DNA of 34,623 nucleotides. Origin: Burkholderiales bacterium (GTDB lineage Bacteria; Pseudomonadota; Gammaproteobacteria; Burkholderiales; Burkholderiaceae_C). The DNA lies in the NCBI GenBank assembly GCA_030603635.1, contig JAUVXK010000019.1:1-34623 (forward strand). Direction: 5' to 3'. Below, one piece after another: positions 1-10,982 of this stretch (position 1 is the stretch's first letter; each line of letters opens with the position of its first letter). A program made the translations under genes and the position numbers. The notes under the pieces are model-generated. The model ran no database searches. It was not told where the DNA came from and saw only the letters and a list, made by a program, of their open reading frames with translations.

Positions 1-1
1 G

Positions 2-886
2 TCTCCCCAGCAGGCCCGCGCGTTCTACGAAGTCGGCTCCGGCGTGCTGGACATTCCGCCCCACAAGATGGCGCGGGTGGAGGCACTGCGAGTACCCACC
101 CGTGACGGTGCTGAGCTGCCTGCCGAACTGGTGGTGCCACACCCCAAGAGGGCCGATGACGCCCAGCCACCCAAACCGTGGCCGGTCCTGCTGTACCTGC
201 ATGGCGGGGGCTTCACGGTCGGCAGCGTGGCCACCCACGCCAGCCTGTGCCGGCATCTCGCGCACCTGGCACAGGTGGCCGTGCTGTCGCTGGATTACCG
301 GCTGGCGCCCGAACACAAATTCCCCACCGCCGTCAACGACGCCTGGGATGCCCTTCAATGGCTGCATGCCCAGGCCCCCGCGCTCGGGCTGGACCCGGCG
401 CGCATCGCCATCGGGGGTGACAGTGCCGGGGGCACGCTCAGCATCGTGACGGCATTGCAGGCGCGTGATGCCGGCCTGCCCTTGCGACTGCAGCTGCTGT
501 TCTATCCCGGCTGCGCCGCCCACCAGGACACCCCCTCCCACAAAACCTACGCCCACGGTTTCGTGCTGGAGGAGGCCAGCATCACCTGGTTCTTCAACCA
601 GTACGTCAACACCCCTGCCGACCGGGACGACTGGCGGTTTTCCCCGTTGAACGCCCCCGATCTGGACGGTGCAGCCCCTGTGTGGATGGGCCTGGCGGAA
701 TGCGACCCGCTGGTGGACGAGGGGGTCATGATGGCCGACCGTTTTCGCATGGCCGGAGTGCCCGTGGACTTGGAGATCTACCACGGCGTGACGCACGAAT
801 TCATCAAGATGGGCCGAGCCATCCCCGAGGCGCTGCAGGCGCATCAGGATGCGGCGCGGGCGCTGCGCCACGCGTTCGGGCACTGA
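2..886 (+). CDS. Alpha/beta hydrolase of the hormone-sensitive lipase family (5' end outside the window)
   Basis: Predicted esterase/lipase hydrolysing short-chain or aromatic carboxylic esters, probably cytoplasmic because no signal peptide is visible. The frame is open to the window edge, and residues before the internal GTG at 44 (ARAFYEVGSGVLDIPP) look like family sequence, so the true start lies upstream. The oxyanion-hole motif HGGG is followed by DYRLAPEHKFP and the nucleophile elbow GDSAGG. The acid is probably in AECDPLVDEG and the histidine in YHGVTHEF, completing a Ser-Asp-His triad. The stop is 4 bases before the next gene, suggesting cotranscription with the regulator and FAD hydroxylase. 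The family is certain; the substrate is unknown. Confidence 0.9.
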   Translation, partial: SPQQARAFYEVGSGVLDIPPHKMARVEALRVPTRDGAELPAELVVPHPKRADDAQPPKPWPVLLYLHGGGFTVGSVATHASLCRHLAHLAQVAVLSLDYRLAPEHKFPTAVNDAWDALQWLHAQAPALGLDPARIAIGGDSAGGTLSIVTALQARDAGLPLRLQLLFYPGCAAHQDTPSHKTYAHGFVLEEASITWFFNQYVNTPADRDDWRFSPLNAPDLDGAAPVWMGLAECDPLVDEGVMMADRFRMAGVPVDLEIYHGVTHEFIKMGRAIPEALQAHQDAARALRHAFGH

Positions 887-890
887 CACC

Positions 891-1733
891 GTGAGCAGCG
901 CGCGTAACTGGTGGGTGCTGTCGCCAGCCATGTCGGCCAGCCCGGTGGCCGACGTGCCGCTGCCGCAGATGACCGCACTGCTGCAGAAGCTGGGCCTGGC
1001 GGGTCGCCACGAGGTGGCAGAGGACCTGCTGCGCATTGTCAGCGCGCAGGTGCCGATGGCGCAATGCACCATCTTTTCATTCGAGGGGGAGTCCGCGCCC
1101 CGCACCGTGGCCGTGGGCGACCGTTCACGCACGGCGGCGCTGCGTCGCATCACGCACGACTACGTCACCCGTTACCACCCGCTTGACGGTTGCCGGGAGG
1201 CGATGCGGGCCGAGCAGGACGCCGCGCGCCGTGCCAGCGCCGCGCAGCCGCACATCGTGCTGCACCGCCAGCGCCCGCAAGACATTGCCCACCCCGACTA
1301 CCGACACGTGTGCTACGAGTTGCCCCGCGTGGCCGAGCGGGTGGCCATGCTGGCGCTTTACGAAGGTTGGCGCTGGCTGTCGGTGAATTTTTACCGCGGG
1401 CAGGAGCACGGGCCTTTGCTGCCCGACGACTGGCGCCGGCTGGAGGCGCTGGCGCCGTTGGTGGTGCATGCCGCCCGCCTGCACTATGCGGGTCAGCTGT
1501 TCGATGCCGATCTGGCCGAGTGGCTGCTGGCGCGACTGCACCGGCGCCACCCCGCGCTGACCAAGCGAGAGCTGGACGTGTTGCGCGGCCTGTTGCAGGG
1601 GCTGGACAACGACACCCTGGCTCAGCGGCTGGGGTTGGAGCTGTCCAGCACACAAACCTACGTGAAACGTGTACACCGCAAGCTGGGGGTGGCGAGTCAG
1701 CGCGAGCTGCTGGGTTTGCTGGTCCAGGGCTGA
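891..1733 (+). CDS. LuxR-type HTH transcriptional regulator
   Basis: A 280-residue DNA-binding regulator with a C-terminal LuxR/FixJ-type helix-turn-helix in about the last 60 residues (LTKRELDVLRGLLQGLDN, then TQTYVKRVHRKLGV). The N-terminal 200 residues show no receiver-domain aspartate signature or membrane segment and may be a diverged ligand-sensing domain, which I do not recognise. GTG at 891 is chosen because it lies 4 bases after the upstream stop (translational coupling). ATG at 930 is an alternative, and neither has a strong ribosome-binding site. It sits between the hydrolase and the FAD hydroxylase and probably controls them; that role is inferred from position. Confidence 0.82.
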   Translation: MSSARNWWVLSPAMSASPVADVPLPQMTALLQKLGLAGRHEVAEDLLRIVSAQVPMAQCTIFSFEGESAPRTVAVGDRSRTAALRRITHDYVTRYHPLDGCREAMRAEQDAARRASAAQPHIVLHRQRPQDIAHPDYRHVCYELPRVAERVAMLALYEGWRWLSVNFYRGQEHGPLLPDDWRRLEALAPLVVHAARLHYAGQLFDADLAEWLLARLHRRHPALTKRELDVLRGLLQGLDNDTLAQRLGLELSSTQTYVKRVHRKLGVASQRELLGLLVQG

Positions 1734-1812
1734 TGCTTCATTTTTGTCCCTTTTTGGGGATATTTCGTTTGCCTGCATTGCCTACACTGCCGCCATACGT
1801 CAGGAAACCCGC

Positions 1813-3507
1813 ATGCACCAGCCCAGCACCACCCCGCGCCCGTCGATCTACTACCCTTACCGGGTGTACGACGCGTGGCTTCCTTCACAGCACCCGCGCG
1901 ACGGGCGCAAGCCCGTGGTCATTGCCGGGGCTGGTCCGGCCGGCATGGTGACGGCGCTGGAGCTGGCCCGCCATGGTGTGCCCAGCGTGGTCTGCAACGC
2001 CGAACTGCAGTTCTCGCAAGGCAGCCGGGCCATCGTGTTCACCCGCCGCAGCATGGAAATCCTGCAACAGGTGGGCGTGGCCGACCGCATGACGGCCAAT
2101 GGCCTGCCGTGGCGCTTCGGCAATTCCTTCTACAGGGGCCAGCGCGTGTTCCGCATGGAGGCGCCGCACGACCCGGACGACCGGTTCTTTCCCATGCTCA
2201 ACATCCAGCAGCAGTATCTGGAGGAATACCTGTACGACGCCTGCGCAGCCAGTCCCCTGATCGACTTCCGCTGGGGCAACAAGGTGGGGCATGTGGCTCA
2301 GCACGAAGGGTTTGTGGCGGTGGCCGTGGACACGCCCGAAGGTGCATACACCCTGGATGCCGACTGGCTGGTGGCCGCCGACGGGGGGCGTTCCGGCATT
2401 CGCACCCAGCTGGGCCTGCAGATGGAAGGAGCTTCCTACGAAGGGTTTTTCGTGATCGCCGACATCCGGATCGACCTGCCGCTGACCACGGAGCGCCTGG
2501 CTTATTTCGATCCGCCCTGGAACCCCGGCAACACCATCCTCATGCACCGTGAACCGCACGGCATCTGGCGGGTGGACTACCAGTTGCCCGAAGGCGAAAC
2601 GCCTGAAGAGGCGCTGAGACCGGAGTCGCTCAAGGCCCGCATCGACGCGCAACTGGAGATGATCGGGCTGGGCGGCACCCCGTGGGAGATGGACTGGAGC
2701 TCCGTCTATTCCGCCCGCACGCTCACGCTGCCGGACTTCGTTCACGGCCGTGTGGTGTTCACCGGCGACGCGGCGCACCTGCTGCCCATCTTTGGCGTGC
2801 GTGGGGCCAACACCGCGTTCCAGGACGCGCAGTCGCTGGGCTGGCACCTGGCCTACACCCTGAAGGGGCTGGCAGGCCCGCGCCTGATGGCCAACCACAG
2901 CGCCGAACGGGTGGGCGCGGCGCGCGAGATCATCGACGAAGCGGGCAAGAGCACCCGCTTCATGACGCCGCCCACCCGCGGCTTCCGGTTGCTGCGCGAC
3001 GCGGTGCTCTCGCTCTCGCTTACGCAGGCTTTTGTGCGCCCGCTCTACCACTGGCGCACCTCGCGGCCCCACGAATACACCCATTCGGCGCTCAACAGCC
3101 GGGGCGACGACAACGCACTGTTCACCGCCGGCCCGGCGCACGGTGCGCCGCCGCGCAACGTGCGGCTGGCACCCAATGACTACCTGCTGGATCACCTGGG
3201 CGGCGGCTTTGACCTGCTGTACTTCACCGAAGGCACAACGTTGCCCGAACCCTTGCTGGCCGTGGCGCAGGCCTGGCACGCGAAAGGGGTGGGGCTGCGC
3301 ATCACAGCCATCGGCGCGACTGCGCCGGTGCAGGGGGCCGATCAGACGCTGTCCGACGCCGACGGTCATGTGCGCGAGCGCTACGGCGTGCCGGCCAGCG
3401 GTGCGGCCTATCTGCTGCGGCCCGACCAGCACGTGTGCGCCCGCTGGCTCACGCTGGACGCCAACCGCCTGCAGGCCGCCCTGCATCAGGCTCTGACCAA
3501 GGCCTGA
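1813..3507 (+). CDS. FAD-dependent aromatic hydroxylase (PheA/TfdB/MhpA-like flavoprotein monooxygenase)
   Basis: A 564-residue class A flavoprotein monooxygenase, expected to hydroxylate a phenolic or aromatic acid with NAD(P)H and O2. The N-terminal Rossmann motif is GAGPAGM near residue 39. The DG motif AADGGRSGIRTQLG follows mid-protein, and then the GD motif FTGDAAHLLPIFGVRGAN that contacts the FAD ribityl chain. The last 120 residues resemble the thioredoxin-like C-terminal domain found in phenol and 3-(3-hydroxyphenyl)propionate hydroxylases. ATG at 1813 is preferred to the longer open frame from 1669, which would overlap the regulator gene. A DUF2783 gene follows after 30 bases. The substrate cannot be read from sequence. 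Confidence 0.88.
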   Translation: MHQPSTTPRPSIYYPYRVYDAWLPSQHPRDGRKPVVIAGAGPAGMVTALELARHGVPSVVCNAELQFSQGSRAIVFTRRSMEILQQVGVADRMTANGLPWRFGNSFYRGQRVFRMEAPHDPDDRFFPMLNIQQQYLEEYLYDACAASPLIDFRWGNKVGHVAQHEGFVAVAVDTPEGAYTLDADWLVAADGGRSGIRTQLGLQMEGASYEGFFVIADIRIDLPLTTERLAYFDPPWNPGNTILMHREPHGIWRVDYQLPEGETPEEALRPESLKARIDAQLEMIGLGGTPWEMDWSSVYSARTLTLPDFVHGRVVFTGDAAHLLPIFGVRGANTAFQDAQSLGWHLAYTLKGLAGPRLMANHSAERVGAAREIIDEAGKSTRFMTPPTRGFRLLRDAVLSLSLTQAFVRPLYHWRTSRPHEYTHSALNSRGDDNALFTAGPAHGAPPRNVRLAPNDYLLDHLGGGFDLLYFTEGTTLPEPLLAVAQAWHAKGVGLRITAIGATAPVQGADQTLSDADGHVRERYGVPASGAAYLLRPDQHVCARWLTLDANRLQAALHQALTKA

Positions 3508-3537
3508 CCTTAGCCCCACACCACCGAGGAATCCGAG

Positions 3538-3738
3538 ATGACCCCTGCATTTCAAGCTCCCACGCTGGATATCGCCGGCCTGGAAGCCGTGTACGACACC
3601 CTGGCCACGGCCATCGACCGCGCCGGCCCGGAGAAAGCTGAGCTGTTCCTGGTGAAGTTGGCGCTGCTCAACGCCCACGCACTGGGTGATGCGGGTGTGT
3701 TCAGGCAGCAGGTCGAAGCCGCACTGCTGGACCTGTGA
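3538..3738 (+). CDS. DUF2783 family small protein
   Basis: A 66-residue, mostly helical soluble protein with the pattern GLEAVYDTLATAID, then FLVKLALLNAHALGD, typical of DUF2783 proteins. As I recall, these are small partners usually encoded directly after FAD-dependent hydroxylases, as here, 30 bases after the hydroxylase stop. GAGGA lies about 8 bases before the ATG. No catalytic residues are evident. A role as accessory or stabilising subunit of the hydroxylase is inference from the conserved pairing. Confidence 0.8.
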   Translation: MTPAFQAPTLDIAGLEAVYDTLATAIDRAGPEKAELFLVKLALLNAHALGDAGVFRQQVEAALLDL

Positions 3739-3756
3739 AGACCTGGTGCTGGGTCT
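3739..3756. other. Short inverted repeat between convergent genes
   Basis: AGACC (3739-3743) pairs with GGTCT (3752-3756) in the 32-bp gap between the converging DUF2783 and chemotaxis receptor genes. There is no T-run on either strand, so it is at best a weak hairpin and not a clear rho-independent terminator. Confidence 0.3.
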
Positions 3757-3770
3757 GCCGGCTCCTCGGT

Positions 3771-5372
3771 TCAGCGCAGCAGCAGCGGTTCCACCGAGAG
3801 CGGACCGGGCAGGCCAGCTGAAGACCGCATGCCCGAAGGCCCGATGGCGAGCTTGAACACCGACACCGCGCGAACCAGGGCAGCCGCCTGTTGCTTGAGG
3901 GCATCGGCAGCGGCGGCCATTTCTTCCACCAGGGCAGCGTTCTGCTGGGTCGTCTGATCCAGTTCGCTGACGGCCTGGCCAATCTGGGCCACTCCGTCGC
4001 TCTGTTCCCGGCTGGCAGCGGTGATGTCGGCCATTACCCTCGTCACCTTGGCAATGGAATCCACCACCCGGGCCATGGTGTCGCCGGCGAGTTCGGCCTG
4101 CCGGTTGCCGGTTTCCACGCGTTGCAGGCTGTCGTTGATGAGTTGCTTGATTTCCTTGGCGGCCTCGGCGCTGCGGCCGGCCAGGCTGCGCACCTCGGAA
4201 GCCACCACGGCAAACCCGCGGCCCGCCTCTCCGGCTCGGGCAGCTTCCACGGCGGCGTTCAGGGCGAGGATGTTGGTCTGGAAGGCAATGCCGTCGATCA
4301 CACCAATGATGTCGCCGATGCGCTGAGAACTCTGGGTGATGCCCTGCATGGTCTGGACCAGCTCGGTCACGACCTGCCCGCCTTCGGAGGCCACCTGGCT
4401 GGCTTCGGTGGCCAAGGTGTTGGCGGTCTGGGCGTTGTCGGCGTTCTGGCTTACCGTGGCGCTGAGCTGCTCCATGGACGCTGCCGTTTCCTCCAGCGAT
4501 CCGGCCTGTGATTCGGTACGTGCGCTCAGGTCCTGGTTGCCACTGGCGATCTGTTGGCTGGCGCTGGAGAGGTTGTCTGCCGACTGTCGGACCTCCTGGA
4601 CGATGCCGGTGAGCGCTCCCTGCATGTCGCGCATGGCTTGACGGAGCTGGGCGATTTCGTCGCGGCCATGCACGTCCACCTGGCTGGTCAGGTCGCCCTC
4701 GGCCACGCGGCGTGCCAGCGTCACGGTCGCGTCCAGCGGCTTGACCATGGAGCGGGAGGTTAGCACGGCAAAGGCGAACCCTCCGGTGGCCGCGAGCAGC
4801 AGCACGATGGCCGAAGCCCACAGCGTCAACCGGGCCATGTCGGCGGCCTCTGTCTCTGCTGTCTGGCTGTATTCCGCCACGGCGGCGCGAAGTTCCCGCA
4901 ACAGTTGCGTGGGCTGCCGGTCCATGCCGGCCACGGCCTGGTCTCCCGCGCGGTGGTCGAACAGCGAGGCTTCGAACGAGGCATAGCCGCGTCGATAACC
5001 GGTGGCCATGGCGGCGTGGGCGTCCAGAAAGCGCTGGCCGATTTCCTGTATGCGTTCGCTGTCCGGCATGGCCGTCATGACCTGCCGCACCTGTTCGGCC
5101 ACGGCGGATTCCTCGCGCTGGAAAGCGGTCCAGAAGCGGTCGAGCTGTTCGGCATCGTGGCCACGCAGCAGCACGTTCTTCCATTCCTGCACCTGGGTCC
5201 GGAATCGCAGTTCGGCTTCCACGGCCTGACGTTCCACCTGGGTCATCTCTTCGACATCGTTCTGGAAGAAAGCGATGACCCGGCTGAGCTGGAACATGCC
5301 GACAGCGGATGCGAGCAGCATCACCAGCAGCAGCGCGCCGAACGACAAAGGCAATTTGTGACGCAGTTTCAT
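3771..5372 (-). CDS. Methyl-accepting chemotaxis protein
   Basis: A 533-residue transmembrane chemoreceptor. Membrane segment 1 spans about residues 10-30, a periplasmic four-helix-bundle-like ligand domain 31-180, membrane segment 2 about 182-205, then HAMP and the long cytoplasmic signalling coiled coil. The hairpin tip is unmistakable ([20 protein letters not shown], then [18 protein letters not shown]), which is where CheA and CheW dock. The start at 5372 is chosen because AGGACA lies just upstream and the protein then begins with lysine and arginine before segment 1, as usual for the family; an in-frame start at 5432 adds 20 unlikely residues. The C-terminus lacks a visible NWETF-like CheR-tethering pentapeptide. 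The ligand is unknown. Confidence 0.94.
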   Translation of the reverse strand: MKLRHKLPLSFGALLLVMLLASAVGMFQLSRVIAFFQNDVEEMTQVERQAVEAELRFRTQVQEWKNVLLRGHDAEQLDRFWTAFQREESAVAEQVRQVMTAMPDSERIQEIGQRFLDAHAAMATGYRRGYASFEASLFDHRAGDQAVAGMDRQPTQLLRELRAAVAEYSQTAETEAADMARLTLWASAIVLLLAATGGFAFAVLTSRSMVKPLDATVTLARRVAEGDLTSQVDVHGRDEIAQLRQAMRDMQGALTGIVQEVRQSADNLSSASQQIASGNQDLSARTESQAGSLEETAASMEQLSATVSQNADNAQTANTLATEASQVASEGGQVVTELVQTMQGITQSSQRIGDIIGVIDGIAFQTNILALNAAVEAARAGEAGRGFAVVASEVRSLAGRSAEAAKEIKQLINDSLQRVETGNRQAELAGDTMARVVDSIAKVTRVMADITAASREQSDGVAQIGQAVSELDQTTQQNAALVEEMAAAADALKQQAAALVRAVSVFKLAIGPSGMRSSAGLPGPLSVEPLLLR

Positions 5373-5474
5373 GGGAATGTCCTGATTGGGGCGGTGGAGA
5401 CCGGGGTAGGGGCGCAGGGACGGTTCAGCCACCTAGCAATCAGCATGCCACATCCAATCCGCTTTTTTGATGAC

Positions 5475-5496
5475 AGCCCCTACGCGGCGTAGGGCT
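5475..5496. promoter_or_regulatory. Palindrome in the chemoreceptor-ygiQ divergent region
   Basis: CCCTACGC and GCGTAGGG are perfect 8-bp arms around one central G, extended to about 10 bp with one bulged base. No T-run follows on either strand, so it is not a standard terminator. It lies just upstream of the ygiQ -35 box, where an operator could sit. Confidence 0.35.
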
Positions 5497-5502
5497 CCCG
5501 GG

Positions 5503-5532
5503 TTGTGGGGTTGCCCCCTTTGCCGGGATAAT
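5503..5532 (+). promoter_or_regulatory. Candidate sigma-70 promoter of ygiQ
   Basis: TTGTGG (5503-5508) and GATAAT (5527-5532) are separated by 18 bases. This predicts transcription from about 5539 and a leader of roughly 14 bases before the ATG at 5553. Confidence 0.5.
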
Positions 5533-5552
5533 CGCCCGTTGCCTGCCCGATC

Positions 5553-7925
<2,373 letters not shown>

Positions 7926-7934
7926 AAACGCTGC

Positions 7935-8822
7935 TCAGTCCGCCGGGAGGGTGTGCAGCGGGATGTCGTGTTTGGTGGCCAACCGGTCGAGCTGTTTGCG
8001 CGTCTTGCCGAGCAGATAGCGGGCGATGGCCTGGTGGGTGTCTGCGTCGAACATGCCGGCCATGTTGCGCGGTGTCAGGCCCGCCACGGTGCACAGGGCC
8101 CGGGCGAAATGGGGCTCCAGCGCGGCCACGGCCACCCGTCCGTCCTTGCACGGATAGACCCGATACCCAGCGTGCCCGCCTCCCACTGCGGCGCCCGGCA
8201 CGGTGAGCACCCAGTGGCGAGGCAAGGCCAGCCAATCGGCGGCCTCCGACAGGGCCACCTCCTGGAAGCAGCCCTTTCGACTGTGTTGACGCTGCAGCAC
8301 GGCCCGCAGCACGGCTTCCGAGGCCAGCAGGGCGCCGCCCATGTCGGCAAACAGGGTGGGTGGCGTATTCAGTCCGTCGACCAAGCCGGCCTCGGCCAGG
8401 TAGGTGAGGTCGTGCCCGGGCTCGTCCGCCCGTTCCCCAGGGCTGCCGACGATGGCCACCATGCACAGGGCCGGATAGGTTCGGCGCAGGGCCGGCCAGT
8501 CCAGGCCGAGCTTGCGCAGTGCCGAAGGGCGGAAAGAGGTAAGCAGCACATCGCTGCGCGCCAGGGCCTGGTGCAGCTTGCGCTGGCCGGTCGGGGTTTT
8601 CAGGTCGGCTTCGATGCGCCGGATGCCTTCATGCATCTCGTCGTACGCCTTGCGGCTGTACTGGGCCATGGGGTCGCTGCTGTCCAGGCCTTCCGGTGCC
8701 GGGGCTTCGAGCTTGGTGCAGCGAGCCCCCATGGCCCGCAGGCGCATCAGCGCCGCCGGGCCGGGGAGGTTGAGGGCGAGGCTGAGCACGCGCACGCCTC
8801 GCAGGGGTTGGAGGGGTTTCAT
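7935..8822 (-). CDS. CaiB/BaiF (class III) CoA-transferase, short AMACR-like form
   Basis: A 295-residue protein of the CaiB/BaiF family, which transfers CoA between acyl groups or racemises 2-methylacyl-CoA. The N-terminus LRGVRVLSLALNLPGPAALM and the segment VLLTSFRPSALRKLGLDW are characteristic. GHDLTYLAEAGL holds the presumed catalytic aspartate, in the form seen in alpha-methylacyl-CoA racemases. Full-length members are usually 360-400 residues, so this one is short. ATG at 8822 has a G-rich stretch upstream; ATG at 8831 is equally possible. It follows pobA by about 16 bases and is probably cotranscribed, but a link to 4-hydroxybenzoate metabolism is not established. Confidence 0.85.
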   Translation of the reverse strand: MKPLQPLRGVRVLSLALNLPGPAALMRLRAMGARCTKLEAPAPEGLDSSDPMAQYSRKAYDEMHEGIRRIEADLKTPTGQRKLHQALARSDVLLTSFRPSALRKLGLDWPALRRTYPALCMVAIVGSPGERADEPGHDLTYLAEAGLVDGLNTPPTLFADMGGALLASEAVLRAVLQRQHSRKGCFQEVALSEAADWLALPRHWVLTVPGAAVGGGHAGYRVYPCKDGRVAVAALEPHFARALCTVAGLTPRNMAGMFDADTHQAIARYLLGKTRKQLDRLATKHDIPLHTLPAD

Positions 8823-8838
8823 GCCCCCCATCTTAAGG

Positions 8839-10056
<1,218 letters not shown>

Positions 10057-10096
10057 CTAGGCAGGGCCCACCGGTTTGGGGCGTACGCATCAGCGG

Positions 10097-10139
10097 TTTT
10101 GCGCGATCTATGGAACAATTGCGCGATGACCGCGCAAAA
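10097..10139. promoter_or_regulatory. Three-repeat candidate PobR operator
   Basis: Three copies of a 10-bp unit are visible: TTTTGCGCGA at 10097-10106, AATTGCGCGA at 10117-10126, and an inverted copy at 10130-10139 whose complement reads TTTTGCGCGG. The first two are direct repeats 20 bp apart. The second and third form a palindrome with TTGCGCG/CGCGCAA arms and a 5-bp spacer that contains the pobR ATG. One palindrome plus one direct repeat is the layout I recall for PobR/PcaU operators in Acinetobacter. Function is inferred. Confidence 0.6.
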
Positions 10140-10971
10140 CATCACCGTTGCGAAGGCCGACTTCATCGAAGGCATGGCCAAGGGCATGGCGGTGCTGGAA
10201 AGTTTCGATACCGAGCGCCAGCGCCTCAATGCCACGTTGGCGGCGCAACGCGCCGGGCTCACCCGTGCCGCTGCTCGGCGCCATCTGCTCACGCTCGCCC
10301 ATCTGGGCTACCTGGAAACCGATGGCAGCTACTTCTGGCTGTCGCCGAAGGTGCTGCGGTTCTCCGGCAGCTACCTGTCCAGTGCCCGTTTGCCCAGGGC
10401 CATGCAGCCCGCGCTCAACCGGCTGGCCGCCTACACGGGCGATTCGTTTTCCGTGGCCGTGCTGGAGGGCGATTCGGTGGTGATCGTGGCGCGCAGCGTG
10501 CTTACGGCTTCAGACCCCTCCCGCAGCGGCTGGCTGTCATCATCCCTGGGTCACCCGATGCGCCAGTCCCAGGATGTGCGCTGGACGGCGCATGGCCTGC
10601 ACCTCGGCGCCCGACTGCCCGTGCATGCCACGTCCACAGGGCGGGTGCTGCTCGCCAGCCTGCCCACGGCTGAACTGGCGGCATGGCTCAAGGGTCGGTT
10701 GCTGTCCCGGCTGACGCCCTACACCATCACCGACCACAAGGGCCTGCGGCGCCTCCTGTCGGAGGTGCGGCGACAGGACTGGTGTCTGGCCAGCGAGGAG
10801 CACGAATTGGGGGTGCATGCCGTGGCGGTTCCCCTCAGAAACATGGCGGGCCAAACGGTGGCCGCGCTCAATGCCGTGGTCTCCACGGCCAGGCTTCAGT
10901 CTGGGGCGGTGCAGGCCGAGTTGTTGCCCCTGCTCCAGAACACCGCCTTGGAATGCCGGCCGGCGCTCTAG
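10126..10971 (+). CDS. pobR: IclR family regulator of pobA (PobR-like)
   Basis: A 281-residue IclR-type regulator. The N-terminal winged helix-turn-helix follows the FIEGMAKGMAVLESFD motif common to PobR, PcaR and PcaU regulators, and the C-terminal IclR effector domain contains LPVHATSTGRVLLASLP. Its divergence from pobA and the repeats in the intervening region make it the probable 4-hydroxybenzoate-responsive activator. ATG at 10126 is chosen because a weak GGAA lies 9 bases upstream and the conserved region starts about 12 residues later. The same frame is open far upstream across pobA, but that is a shadow. The start codon lies inside the operator palindrome, which suggests autorepression. 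Confidence 0.88.
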   Translation: MTAQNITVAKADFIEGMAKGMAVLESFDTERQRLNATLAAQRAGLTRAAARRHLLTLAHLGYLETDGSYFWLSPKVLRFSGSYLSSARLPRAMQPALNRLAAYTGDSFSVAVLEGDSVVIVARSVLTASDPSRSGWLSSSLGHPMRQSQDVRWTAHGLHLGARLPVHATSTGRVLLASLPTAELAAWLKGRLLSRLTPYTITDHKGLRRLLSEVRRQDWCLASEEHELGVHAVAVPLRNMAGQTVAALNAVVSTARLQSGAVQAELLPLLQNTALECRPAL

Positions 10972-10982
10972 GTCGAACGTGA

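Noticed and set aside
1741-1790. Promoter candidates TTGTCC/TTGCCT with TACACT before the FAD hydroxylase
   Set aside because: No pair of boxes has a spacing near 17 bases.
1885-5184. Very long minus-strand open frame (about 1,100 codons) across the FAD hydroxylase and the chemoreceptor
   Set aside because: It runs antisense to one certain gene and out of frame with another. The translation is low-complexity Gly/Arg/His-rich and without motifs, as expected from a GC-rich shadow frame.
5461-5496. Hairpin with nearby T-run as a terminator
   Set aside because: The T-run lies upstream of the hairpin on the plus strand and reads as A on the minus strand, so the order is wrong for either direction.
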